A DNA stretch of 64,000 nt from positions 138,099 to 202,098 of the forward strand of contig QHWB01000045.1 of the NCBI GenBank assembly GCA_003222395.1. Reading direction: 5' to 3'. Source of the stretch: Acidobacteriota bacterium (lineage in GTDB: Bacteria > Acidobacteriota > Vicinamibacteria > Vicinamibacterales > CAVVIG01). This document shows, in pieces, positions 40,149-48,009 of the stretch. The stretch's first letter is position 1. Every line of letters starts with the position of its first letter. The notes under the pieces are model-generated. The model was given only the letters and a program-made list of their open reading frames with translations. It was not told the origin of the DNA and searched no databases. Both the position numbers and the translations under genes were made by a program.

Positions 40149-41350
40149 CCCCACGCCTCCTGGTTGTAGACGACCGCGCCGTCGGATCGCACGAGCCAGC
40201 CGGTGACGGGATTGAGGTGATAGTTCGCGGCGCCCGGTCCTCTGGTCTTCAGGAGCTCGGCTCTCGGCGGCTGAACGTAACCGGTCTCGTCGACCGCGCG
40301 GCTCAGGACGATCGCTTCGCCGCCGTCCCATTTCCACAAGTGACGGAAACGCGTGTGCGCCTTCGGCAGCACGGGCTCCTGCAGCTTCGCGGACGCCCAC
40401 GACCTGCCGGCGTCGGTGCTCACGTCGACGCGCTGAATCTTTCCGTATCCACTCCACGCGATGCCGTTGATTTCCACCCAGCCGCGAGTCAACGTGACCG
40501 GATAGGCCGGATACGTGATCAGCGAGCGCGCGTCCATGACGAAGCTGAAGATGCGCGCCGTGTCGTTGGCGAGTGGATCGGTGTACTTGGAGGTTTCTTC
40601 GCGCGTCATGAACGGACGGTCCGACAGCTCGATGCGCCGGATCCACTTGACGTTCGAGTTGCCTTCCCATCCGGGCAGCAGCAGGCGCGCGGGATAGCCT
40701 TGTTCGGGACGGATCGCCTCTCCGTTCTGCGCGTACGCGATCATCGCGTCGTCGAACGCCTTCTCGACCGGGATGCTGCGCGCCAGGAGGGCGGCATCGT
40801 GGCCTTCGGCGAGGAACCACGTCGCCTGCGGACGCGCGCCGACCTCACGGAAGAGGGTCGAAAGCATCACACCGGTCCACTCGCTCTGGCTGGTCATGCC
40901 GGCGAGCTGCTGCGGCGTGGTCTCAGGGGGCGCGGCGCGGTTGAAATTGCCGGAGCATTCGAGGAAACAGACGCGCGAGACGGAGGGGAACCGTTTGAGA
41001 TCGGCGAGCGTGAACATCATCGGCCGCTCGACCATCCCGTGGATGAGCAGCGAGTAGCTCCGCGGATCGATCTCGGGAACGCCTGCGTGATGGCGTTCGA
41101 AATGCAGGTCGGCCGGCGTGATGGTGCCGTACAGATCCTGATGCGGCGTCTGCGACCCTGTCGCGCCCCGCGTGATGCGCTGCGGTTTCTCGAACGCCGC
41201 GCGTTGTCCGAGCGTCCGCGCCGGGCGTCCCGGCGCCTTGCTCGGATCGGAAGCCGCGGGTGCCGGCGCCGGCGATTGCATGGCCGCGGTCCTGCCGAGC
41301 GCCACGGCCCCTGCCGCCGTCGCGAGAACTCTCCGTCGCGAGACTTTCAT
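40145..41350 (-). CDS. soxC: SoxC-like molybdopterin sulfane/sulfite dehydrogenase
   Basis: A 401-residue sulfite-oxidase-family protein. A Tat signal (SRRRVLATAAGAVAL) implies export of the folded molybdoenzyme. The Mo domain has HFERHHAGVPEIDPRSYSLL and the Mo-ligating Cys in VCFLECSGN (Cys132). NSNVKWIRRIELSDRPFMTR lies between the two domains, and the dimerisation domain ends WLVRSDGAVVYNQEAWG. It would oxidise sulfur or sulfite groups in the periplasm and pass electrons to the cytochrome encoded next. No soxXA, soxYZ or soxB gene is near, so a full Sox pathway is not indicated. Confidence 0.88.
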   Translation of the reverse strand: MKVSRRRVLATAAGAVALGRTAAMQSPAPAPAASDPSKAPGRPARTLGQRAAFEKPQRITRGATGSQTPHQDLYGTITPADLHFERHHAGVPEIDPRSYSLLIHGMVERPMMFTLADLKRFPSVSRVCFLECSGNFNRAAPPETTPQQLAGMTSQSEWTGVMLSTLFREVGARPQATWFLAEGHDAALLARSIPVEKAFDDAMIAYAQNGEAIRPEQGYPARLLLPGWEGNSNVKWIRRIELSDRPFMTREETSKYTDPLANDTARIFSFVMDARSLITYPAYPVTLTRGWVEINGIAWSGYGKIQRVDVSTDAGRSWASAKLQEPVLPKAHTRFRHLWKWDGGEAIVLSRAVDETGYVQPPRAELLKTRGPGAANYHLNPVTGWLVRSDGAVVYNQEAWG

Positions 41351-41455
41351 GGTGCACCTTCGATGAACGGAATCTGGCGCACGGATTATACGACGCGCGA
41401 GACTGCAGCGGCGCGAGGCCCTTGGCCGAGCGCGACTCGCCGCCGGCGTTTCGCG
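41351..41455. other. Intergenic stretch with a short REP-like palindrome
   Basis: This 105-bp stretch between the SoxC-like and kinase-like genes holds GCGCGAGGCCCTTGGCCGAG near 41409, a diverged family 1 arm. A -10-like TATACGA lies just upstream of the SoxC start on the minus strand. Nothing else is visible. Confidence 0.4.
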
Positions 41456-42523
41456 TCAACGCGACGCGAGCGCCGCGGCGTGCCGCGCCAGGTACGCGAC
41501 GCGCGTGTCGAACGTCGCGAAGCGGCGATCGGTCGTCTGTCCCTGGACGTAGCGGAAATAAATCTGCTGAATGACCACGGCGATCTTGAACAGCGCGAAA
41601 ACCTCGTAGAAACGGATGTTCGACAGATTGCGTCCCGACCGCAGCGCGTACCGCTCCACGATTTCATCGCGCGTGAAGTAGCCGGGCCGATCGGTGACGG
41701 TCGTCAGCGCGTCACGCTGGCCCGGCGGCGCCGTCGGCGCCCAGTAGGCGAGGAGAATCCCGAGGTCGACGAGCGGATCGCCGAGCGCGCTCATTTCCCA
41801 GTCGAACACGGCGACGATGCGGCTGAGGTCGTGCGGATCGAGCATCACGTTGTCGATCTTGAAATCGCCGTGAACGATCGACGGCCGCGGCGGATCGGGC
41901 GGGAGCTGGTCGCGCAGCCACGTCGCCAGCGCGGCCATCTCGGCGAGCGCGGTCGTCTGCGAGCGGTGCCACCGCTCGGTCCATCCACGCACCTGGCGCT
42001 CGACGAAACCGGCCGGCCTTCCGAGGCCGCCGAGTCCGCGCGCGTCGACGTCGATGGCATGCAGATCGGACAGCGTGTCGACCAGCGACCCGCTCAGGCG
42101 ACGCCGCGCGTCGGGGGTGCCGAGCATCGGGGGCTCTTCGGTGCGCACGACGACGCCGCGGCGACGCTCCATCGCGTAGAAGACCGCGCCGATGACGTCG
42201 CGGTCCTCGCAGAGCAGATACGGACGCGGCGCGAGCTCGAACACGCGGTTCATGGCGGTCAGCCACCGGAACTCGCGCGCGACGTCGTGCGCGGTCGGCG
42301 CGACCGGTCCGAACGGCGGACGCCGGATCACGATCTCGGCGTCGCCGAAGCGGACCAGATAAGTCAGATTCGAGTGGCCGCCCGGGAACTGCGCGATTGC
42401 CGGATCGCGCGAGACGTCCAGCCCGGGAATGTTGCTTGCCGGCAGGCGGTCGCGGAGCCATGCGGTGAGCCGCCGCCAATCGAGCTCTTCGCCGCGGCGG
42501 ACGGCGAGCGCGTCGGTTTCCAT
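41456..42523 (-). CDS. APH-type phosphotransferase, ACAD10/LvaA-like
   Basis: A 355-residue protein-kinase-like phosphotransferase. The nucleotide loop is [20 protein letters not shown] with the Lys position replaced in VIRRPPFG. The catalytic loop is [15 protein letters not shown] and the metal-binding Asp is in [17 protein letters not shown]. This subfamily lies beside or is fused to acyl-CoA dehydrogenases (ACAD10/11; LvaA of the levulinate pathway), where it phosphorylates a 4-hydroxyacyl-CoA. The divergent gene at 42650 is exactly such an acyl-CoA dehydrogenase, which supports that role (inference). Confidence 0.85.
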   Translation of the reverse strand: METDALAVRRGEELDWRRLTAWLRDRLPASNIPGLDVSRDPAIAQFPGGHSNLTYLVRFGDAEIVIRRPPFGPVAPTAHDVAREFRWLTAMNRVFELAPRPYLLCEDRDVIGAVFYAMERRRGVVVRTEEPPMLGTPDARRRLSGSLVDTLSDLHAIDVDARGLGGLGRPAGFVERQVRGWTERWHRSQTTALAEMAALATWLRDQLPPDPPRPSIVHGDFKIDNVMLDPHDLSRIVAVFDWEMSALGDPLVDLGILLAYWAPTAPPGQRDALTTVTDRPGYFTRDEIVERYALRSGRNLSNIRFYEVFALFKIAVVIQQIYFRYVQGQTTDRRFATFDTRVAYLARHAAALASR

Positions 42524-42547
42524 CGGTGAAGCTAAGCTATTATCGCT

Positions 42548-42634
42548 GGTCGCTCGGCTGAAAGCCGCGCAATAGAACGCGCACCGGGACGTGCGCTCCG
42601 ACTGTGTGGCGCGAGCCTTTCAGGCGAGCGATCG
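42548..42634. repeat. REP/BIME-like element 3 in a divergent promoter region
   Basis: The arm CGCTCGGCTGAAAGCCGCGC at 42550 on and the inverted arm GCGAGCCTTTCAGGCGAGCG ending near 42631 enclose a 40-bp core with ACGCGCACCGGGACGTGCGC. The element fills nearly the whole gap between the divergent kinase and dehydrogenase genes, so both promoters must lie within or beside it. Confidence 0.8.
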
Positions 42635-42649
42635 CGGCACTGACCAAAT

Positions 42650-43864
42650 ATGCACTTCGAGCACTCGCCGAAGGTGAAGGATCTCCAGCGTCGCTTCGTC
42701 GCGTTCATGCGCGAGCACATCTACCCGAACGAAGCGACGTTCCACCGCCAGATCGCCGAGGGCGATCGCTGGCAGCCGACGGCGATCGTCGAGGAGCTGA
42801 AGCCGAAGGCGCGCGCCGCCGGCTTGTGGAATCTGTTCCTGCCCGACAGCGAGTACGGCGCCGGACTCACCAACGTCGAGTACGCGCCGCTCTGCGAGAT
42901 CATGGGACGCGTGTCGCCGTTCGCGCCGGAGGTCTTCAACTGCTCGGCGCCGGACACCGGGAACATGGAAGTGCTCGTCCGCTACGGCACCGAGACGCAG
43001 CGCAAGCAGTGGCTCGAGCCGCTGCTCGCCGGCACGATCCGTTCGTGTTTCGCGATGACCGAGCCCGACGTCGCTTCGTCCGACGCGACGAACATCAAAT
43101 CGAGCATCGTCCGCGACGGCGGCGAGTACGTGATCAACGGTCGGAAGTGGTGGATCTCCGGCGCCGGCGATCCGCGATGCCGCATCGCCATTTTCATGGG
43201 GAAGTCCGATCCGCAGAACCCCGAGCGGCACAAACAGCAGTCGATGATCCTCGTCCCGATGGACGGGCCGGGCGTGACGATCCGCCGCATGCTGCCGGTG
43301 TTCGGGTACGACGATGCGCCGCACGGCCACGCCGAGATCGCGTTCGAGAACGTCCGCGTGCCGGCGTCGAACATGCTGCTCGGCGAAGGACGCGGCTTCG
43401 AGATCGCGCAGGGGCGCCTCGGCCCCGGGCGCATTCACCACTGCATGCGGCTCATCGGCGTCGCGGAGCGCGCGCTCGAGGCGATGTGCGCTCGCGTCCA
43501 GCGCCGCGTGGCCTTCGGCAAGCCGCTGGCGGAGCAGGGCACGATTCGCGCCGACATCGCCGAATCGCGGATGGACATCGAGCAGGCGCGGCTGCTGACG
43601 ATGAAGGCCGCGTACATGATGGATACCGTCGGCAACAAGACGGCGCGCGGCGAGCTGGCGATGGTGAAGATCGTCGTGCCGCGCATGGCGCTGCGCGTCC
43701 TCGATCGCGCCATTCAGGCGCATGGCGCCGCCGGCGTATCAGCCGACCTCCCGCTCGCGGCCGCGTGGGCGCACGCGCGGACGATACGGCTCGCTGATGG
43801 TCCCGACGAGGTCCACCGTGAGGCGATCGCAAAACTCGAGCTGAAGAAATCTGCAACGCCCTGA
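42650..43864 (+). CDS. Acyl-CoA dehydrogenase (ACAD10/11-like)
   Basis: A 404-residue FAD enzyme. Features are [40 protein letters not shown] (flavin and substrate contact), [18 protein letters not shown] and, near the end, [20 protein letters not shown]. The substrate-binding region and the WISGAGDP signature place it in the ACAD10/11-like subfamily rather than short- or medium-chain dehydrogenases. The catalytic Glu at the usual position is not obvious, as expected for the ACAD11/LvaC type, which eliminates a phosphate instead. It is divergent from the APH-type kinase gene. Confidence 0.88.
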   Translation: MHFEHSPKVKDLQRRFVAFMREHIYPNEATFHRQIAEGDRWQPTAIVEELKPKARAAGLWNLFLPDSEYGAGLTNVEYAPLCEIMGRVSPFAPEVFNCSAPDTGNMEVLVRYGTETQRKQWLEPLLAGTIRSCFAMTEPDVASSDATNIKSSIVRDGGEYVINGRKWWISGAGDPRCRIAIFMGKSDPQNPERHKQQSMILVPMDGPGVTIRRMLPVFGYDDAPHGHAEIAFENVRVPASNMLLGEGRGFEIAQGRLGPGRIHHCMRLIGVAERALEAMCARVQRRVAFGKPLAEQGTIRADIAESRMDIEQARLLTMKAAYMMDTVGNKTARGELAMVKIVVPRMALRVLDRAIQAHGAAGVSADLPLAAAWAHARTIRLADGPDEVHREAIAKLELKKSATP

Positions 43865-44003
43865 GACAGGAATAACTCATCCATTCGATCTTATCTCTTA
43901 TCTCTCGCGCCATCCGCTCGTACTGCTGATGCCCCGGCATCGTCTGCAGCCGGTCCTGAACGATCAGGGCCACCGGTAGCAGCGAGATTGCGAACCATCT
44001 CAT
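43865..44003 (-). pseudogene. Possible 5' remnant of a secreted peptidase gene
   Basis: From ATG 44003 the minus strand reads a signal peptide MRWFAISLLPVALIVQ, then DRLQTMPGHQQYERMAREI, which resembles the mature start of acidobacterial S9 peptidases of the DPP-IV type (usual form DRLKxMPGYxQYxxMSREI). After this, at about 43905, the sequence enters a TCTTATC heptamer pair and then the 3' end of the acyl-CoA dehydrogenase gene on the other strand, so the rest is lost. The assignment rests on about 20 residues. Confidence 0.35.
43889..43902. repeat. Heptamer pair G
   Basis: Two consecutive TCTTATC words lie at the break of the putative peptidase leader, 25 bases after the dehydrogenase stop codon. 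Confidence 0.5.
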
Positions 44004-44049
44004 GTGAATAGTGTGTCACACGGAACCCAGCTGTTCATCGAAGCGGTGA

Positions 44050-44115
44050 AGCGCGAGGCCTTGGCCGCGAGGGCGACGTGGACCGACTGGAGCGCGAGGG
44101 CTTCAGCCGAGCGCT
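44050..44115. repeat. REP/BIME-like element 4
   Basis: GCGCGAGGCCTTGGCCGCGA at 44051 on and GCGCGAGGGCTTCAGCCGAG at 44092 on are diverged family 1 arms in direct orientation. They lie upstream of the BON-domain gene, whose ribosome site AAGGAG follows at 44161. The rest of the 43865-44176 interval holds the peptidase remnant and the palindrome GTGTG-T-CACAC at 44011-44021. Confidence 0.6.
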
Positions 44116-44176
44116 GGCGGACCCGCACAAGCGGCAAGCGGATTGCTGTCTCGATGTGCGAAGGAGAAGTGTTCCT

Positions 44177-44887
44177 ATGAGATTGAGCCTCGTCTGTTTC
44201 GTCGCGCTGTTACTGGGCGCACCAGTCGCCAACGCTCAGGTCGGAACGACCGGCGACACCGACAAAGCGACGGCGACACGCATCGAGAAGCGGATAGCAG
44301 CCGATCCGATGCTGAAAAAGTACGACATCAAGGTGGTCGTCGACGGCGGCGTCGCGACGCTCAGCGGATCGGTCGCCACAGAAGCCGACCGCACCAAGGC
44401 CGCCGCTGACGCGAAGGTGGCCGGCATCACGCGCGTCGACAACCAGCTCCTCGTCGAGCCCGACGCCGGCACGCGCGGCGTGAAAGGCACCGCCGGCAAA
44501 GTCGGGGAGAAGACGAGGGAAGGCGCCGGGAAGACCAAGGAAGGCGCCGGGAAGGTCTACGACAAGACGAAGGAAGGCAGCGGGAAGGTCTACGACAAGA
44601 CGAAGGAGGGCGGCGGGAAGGTCTACGACAAGACAAAGGAAGGCGCGCAGAAGGCCGGCGAGGAAATCACCGACGGCTGGATTACCACGCGTATCAAGAC
44701 CAAGTTCGTCGGCGAGGACGCGCTGAAGGACAGCGATGTTCACGTGTCGACCGATAACCACGTCGTCACGCTGACCGGCACGGTCATGTCGGCGGCGGGC
44801 CGAGCGAAGGCGGTCGCGCTCGCGAAGGAAGTGGAAGGGGTGCGCCGCGTCGAAGATCGGTTGACCGTAGGACCGAAGAAACCGTAA
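44177..44887 (+). CDS. Secreted two-BON-domain protein with LEA-like 11-residue repeats
   Basis: A 236-residue exported protein. The signal peptide is MRLSLVCFVALLLGAPVANA. BON domain 1 is at about 35-92 (IEKRIAADPMLKKYDIKVVV; VATLSGSVATEADRTKAAAD) and BON domain 2 at about 166-236 (ITTRIKTKFVGEDALKDSDV; VVTLTGTVMSAAGRAKAVAL). Between them are 11-residue repeats GKVYDKTKEGx, three near exact (33-bp DNA period, about 44510-44660). The period and Lys/Glu/Gly make-up match group 3 LEA proteins linked to desiccation tolerance. BON domains bind phospholipid, so a membrane-protective role is plausible (inference). AAGGAG precedes ATG 44177. Confidence 0.85.
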   Translation: MRLSLVCFVALLLGAPVANAQVGTTGDTDKATATRIEKRIAADPMLKKYDIKVVVDGGVATLSGSVATEADRTKAAADAKVAGITRVDNQLLVEPDAGTRGVKGTAGKVGEKTREGAGKTKEGAGKVYDKTKEGSGKVYDKTKEGGGKVYDKTKEGAQKAGEEITDGWITTRIKTKFVGEDALKDSDVHVSTDNHVVTLTGTVMSAAGRAKAVALAKEVEGVRRVEDRLTVGPKKP

Positions 44888-44890
44888 CTG

Positions 44891-44954
44891 CGAAGTCGGA
44901 AGTACGAAGTACGAAGTGGACTTCGAACTTCGTACTTCAAGCTTCAAACTTACT
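44891..44954. repeat. Heptamer-word inverted array C filling a convergent gap
   Basis: Four heptamers of the GAAGTAC type (44891-44918), one spacer base, then five inverted heptamers (ACTTCGA, ACTTCGT, ACTTCAA, GCTTCAA, ACTTACT; 44920-44954). The array starts three bases after the BON gene stop and runs into the stop codon of the convergent D15-type gene, so it fills the whole gap and could serve as a bidirectional terminator. Confidence 0.9.
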
Positions 44955-46204
44955 CAGAACGAGACATTTCCATCGACATGAACGCGTGTCGATGAACCCC
45001 GACCGTGCGCCACGGCGATGTTGAGATGAAACATGGCGGCAGTGAACCACACGCTGCCCCCATATCCCTGCTTCCACGGCTGATCGTCGATCGTTCCGCG
45101 ATCGGCAAAGGCGCTCACGCCCATTCTCACGATCCGCAGCGGTGAGGTGAGGGGCAGGATCAATTCCGTCGACGCTGCGACCAGCGTATCGCCGACCATG
45201 GTGCCGGCGGAGAATCCGCGTACGTTCGCGGCGCCCCCGAAGATGGGTTTCAGGTACACGGGCAGCGACGGATCCGCTGCAATCCGCTGCGCGCGGACAC
45301 CGAAAATCAGCTGGCCGATCAGCCCGACATATCCCCGGCCGTCGAGCTCGGTCTGAGCGCCGCCGGCCACATGCGTCCACGCGGCGCGCGCGAAGACGGC
45401 GTTGCGCGGCAGCGCCGGGTCGACGCGTGTGTCGACGACGACGTCGGCGCCGAGGCGCGCGAAGAAGTCGTCGGCGCCGCCGAACGATTCGTGCTCCCAG
45501 CCGGTCGACACGCCGACGCGGAACTGCGGCCGGAACCAGTGCTCGCCGCGCAACGATAGTTGCTCGCGATCCTCGTCCTCCTGGAACACCGGATGCGTCC
45601 GTCGCAGCCACGATCCGCCGGCGCGGACGCGGTTGAGCAGACCCGCGTCGTTCGTCTTGTCGTACTCCACGCCCGCCTGCTTCTCGCCGCCCCACGCGAA
45701 GGGGAAGATCAACCGGCTGTTGCTGCCGAACGTTTCCGGAATCGCGACGCGCACGCCGTACGTCGACCCGTAGCGATCGTCGCGGCGCAGAATCGGTTGG
45801 TACATGAGCCGCGGCCACCGGTTGCGGACTGCGCGAAACGGATGCTCCGGATCGCCGGTGCGCGCGATACGCACGCGTCCTTCGTCGACGATGATCACGA
45901 TCACGATCTGCGATGGATCGGCGATAGACGCGAAGCGCTTCAGCACGTCGACGCGCTCGAACCGCTTCGCCGCGCGCAGCCGCTCGGCCACGGCGTCGAT
46001 CAGCGACGGCTCGAACGGTGTACCGACGTCGACACCCGCGAGCCGCTTCAGCTCTTCGTCGGTCGTGACGAGATTTCCGTGCACCTGGATGTCGGCGATG
46101 ATCTCGCTCGCCTGAAAGGCTCGCGCTACCGGTGGCGCGAGGCTTTCAGCCGAGCGCGGCGACCCGGCCACGCCGGACAGCATCAGTGCCACGACGATCC
46201 ACAT
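44954..46204 (-). CDS. Outer-membrane D15/BamA-type protein with a single POTRA domain
   Basis: A 416-residue protein. A short signal segment (MWIVVALMLSGVAG) is followed by [17 protein letters not shown], encoded by a 52-bp REP-like repeat. One POTRA domain comes next (EIIADIQVHGNLVTTDEELK, LRAAKRFERVDVLKRF). The rest is a beta-barrel with the surface-antigen landmarks GAANVRGFSAGTMVGDTLVA (the VRGF/Y motif) and MGVSAFADRGTI. At this size it resembles ShlB/TamA-like small members rather than BamA proper. It probably inserts or secretes a partner; the gene just upstream encodes a secreted protein in the same operon. Confidence 0.8.
   Translation of the reverse strand: MWIVVALMLSGVAGSPRSAESLAPPVARAFQASEIIADIQVHGNLVTTDEELKRLAGVDVGTPFEPSLIDAVAERLRAAKRFERVDVLKRFASIADPSQIVIVIIVDEGRVRIARTGDPEHPFRAVRNRWPRLMYQPILRRDDRYGSTYGVRVAIPETFGSNSRLIFPFAWGGEKQAGVEYDKTNDAGLLNRVRAGGSWLRRTHPVFQEDEDREQLSLRGEHWFRPQFRVGVSTGWEHESFGGADDFFARLGADVVVDTRVDPALPRNAVFARAAWTHVAGGAQTELDGRGYVGLIGQLIFGVRAQRIAADPSLPVYLKPIFGGAANVRGFSAGTMVGDTLVAASTELILPLTSPLRIVRMGVSAFADRGTIDDQPWKQGYGGSVWFTAAMFHLNIAVAHGRGSSTRVHVDGNVSF
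46105..46156. repeat. 52-bp REP-like element translated in the D15-type protein
   Basis: The arm CGCTCGCCTGAAAGGCTCGC begins at 46105 and the inverted arm GCGAGGCTTTCAGCCGAGCG ends at 46156, only a few bases apart. The arms differ by C/G swaps that keep an internal stem in each. Read on the minus strand it gives [17 protein letters not shown] just after the signal peptide. Confidence 0.85.
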
Positions 46205-46206
46205 GG

Positions 46207-47172
46207 CTAGGGGATCTTGATCTTCGACGTGACGTCCGCCTGGCGGTAGTCGTGGTACTCGAGGCCGTAGTGGAGATAGAACTGTCCGGACACGACCGAT
46301 ATCGCCGCGTCGATCTGGACGTCGCGCGGCAGCCACACGTCCGGGAAGGGCTGCCCCATGTTCATCGACGCGGTCACTTCGTCGACGTGCATCAGCCACT
46401 GCACGGGCAGGAAGTCGAGCGCGACGTTGTTGAAGGTGTACTTGACGATCTGGTGCGCGTTCGGCTCGACCCACAACGTCACGAGCGCGACCTTGTTCAT
46501 CAGGCGCCGGAACTCCTGATCGTACGCGCGGTCCTCGTCCGAGGTCGCGCGGCCGCGCCGCCGATCGGTGCCGCTGAACAGGCGCTCGGGGTAGTACTCG
46601 ATGCGCAGCGTTTCGCGGCCGTCGAGCGTTTCGCGGCCGACCAGCGCGTACTTTCCTTCTTCGAACTTGAAGCGCAGGAAGTAGGAGAGCGAGATGAACA
46701 GCGGCTGCCGCGTCTGCTTCAGGACCGCATCGGCGTCGGCCGCCTCGCCCGAGTCGCCCGGATTGACGTCGACGCCGGACGGAGAAATCGCGATCTGGCC
46801 GCCGCGCCGTTCGCGGTCCTGCTGCCGCTTCAGGTAGTCGGCTTCGTACTTCCGGCGATCCGCTTCCGGAACGGCCGCGCCGTTCGCTTTCACCGGGCTG
46901 CGGACGAAGAGGCCGTTGCGGATGTACCACGTGTACTCGCGATGTTCGCCCCAGATGGGCCGCTGGCTCGGGCCGCGTACCTCCATCGCCTCCCGCTCGT
47001 CGAGCACGTACTGCTGCAGCTTCTTCCAGTTCTCGTCGCGCGTGCTCAGCACCTGCCGCATGAGCGCGTCGAGATCGCTTGAAACCCGTTGAGCGGCATC
47101 GGCAGGCCGAGTCGCTTGGGATGCGGCGGCGACGATCGCAAGAGCCATCGCAGATGACACCAGGAGACGCAT
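46207..47172 (-). CDS. Secreted protein of unknown function upstream of the D15-type gene
   Basis: A 321-residue exported protein. The signal peptide is MRLLVSSAMALAIVAAASQA. The mature part has LDALMRQVLSTRDENWKKLQ, an aromatic stretch YTWYIRNGLFVRSPVKANG and a beta-rich C-terminus (ALVTLWVEPNAHQIVKYTFN, GQFYLHYGLEYHDYRQADVT). The layout suggests an outer-membrane-lipoprotein-sorting-like (LolA/LolB) beta fold, but I cannot confirm a family. It ends two bases before the D15-type start, so the pair is one operon and it may be a chaperone or substrate of the barrel protein. Confidence 0.75.
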   Translation of the reverse strand: MRLLVSSAMALAIVAAASQATRPADAAQRVSSDLDALMRQVLSTRDENWKKLQQYVLDEREAMEVRGPSQRPIWGEHREYTWYIRNGLFVRSPVKANGAAVPEADRRKYEADYLKRQQDRERRGGQIAISPSGVDVNPGDSGEAADADAVLKQTRQPLFISLSYFLRFKFEEGKYALVGRETLDGRETLRIEYYPERLFSGTDRRRGRATSDEDRAYDQEFRRLMNKVALVTLWVEPNAHQIVKYTFNNVALDFLPVQWLMHVDEVTASMNMGQPFPDVWLPRDVQIDAAISVVSGQFYLHYGLEYHDYRQADVTSKIKIP

Positions 47173-47250
47173 CGTTTGAAGATACCAGATTGTTCAGGTG
47201 GCGATGGTCCGGCGTTTGCTCCTCAGTTCACCAGCTCGGGAGGTCCGCAA

Positions 47251-47910
47251 ATGCAAGCAATCGTGTGGATGGCGGCGGCGCTGCCCGTGGTCGTCGGCCA
47301 ACTGTCGACCGGGCCGCAGGCGCACATGACGGTCACCAACACGGCGAGCCAGCCCGTTTCCGCGTGGGCCTTCGCCGTCGTCACGCACCCGAAAGCCGGC
47401 CGCACGCATCGAGAGGTCGAGACGATTGACGGATACCTGAGCGAAGCGACGCACGGCATCCAGGGAACGGCCGAGCGGCTCGAGCGCCTCATGCCGCAGC
47501 AGTCGCGTGTGATCCAGCTCGACCCGCTGCCGCAGGACGCGACGGTCGAAATCGTTGCCGTGGTCCTCGACGATGGAACCGCGATCGGCGAGGAATCGGC
47601 GATCGCGCCGATCTTCGAGCGCCGCGCGCGAGAACGCGATGCGCTCACCGCGGTCGCCGCGGTATTCAGCGACGTCTTGTCGTCGCAACACGGTACGGCG
47701 GCGCTCGACAGCCTGAAGCAGCGGCTGGTGGCGCTGCCCGCGCGCGACGAAGTGCCGTGCCGCGCCGCGATCGACGCCGTCGACACATATCGTCAGCGCG
47801 GCGGCGCGCGGACGCCCGATCAGATCGACGAATCGCTGCGGACGTACGCCGCGTTCGTCGGCCGCGAGGCCGAGCTGGCGAAGCAGCACGCACAGCGGAA
47901 GAACCGATAG
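47251..47910 (+). CDS. Small secreted protein, function unknown
   Basis: A 219-residue exported protein. The signal segment is MQAIVWMAAALPVVVGQ, preceded by a GGGAGG ribosome site. The first domain is immunoglobulin-like in pattern (AHMTVTNTASQPVSAWAFAV; VIQLDPLPQDATVEIVAVVL), and the second half is helical (RARERDALTAVAAVFSDVLS; RTYAAFVGREAELAKQHAQR). No motif links it to a known family. It is divergent from the 46207-47172 gene with 78 bp between them. The 99-bp gap to the M2 peptidase shows nothing notable. Confidence 0.75.
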   Translation: MQAIVWMAAALPVVVGQLSTGPQAHMTVTNTASQPVSAWAFAVVTHPKAGRTHREVETIDGYLSEATHGIQGTAERLERLMPQQSRVIQLDPLPQDATVEIVAVVLDDGTAIGEESAIAPIFERRARERDALTAVAAVFSDVLSSQHGTAALDSLKQRLVALPARDEVPCRAAIDAVDTYRQRGGARTPDQIDESLRTYAAFVGREAELAKQHAQRKNR

Positions 47911-48009
47911 GGGCAGGCGGCAGGACCGGCGGAACAATTATTTCGATTACGTACTATTCGAAATCGGACATCGCCTTACACGATTTGCGTCTCCGCGTTC
48001 TGCGCTTCT

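Noticed and set aside
40145..41350. A complete Sox thiosulfate-oxidation locus
   Set aside because: Only SoxC-like and cytochrome genes are present; soxB, soxXA and soxYZ are not in the neighbourhood.
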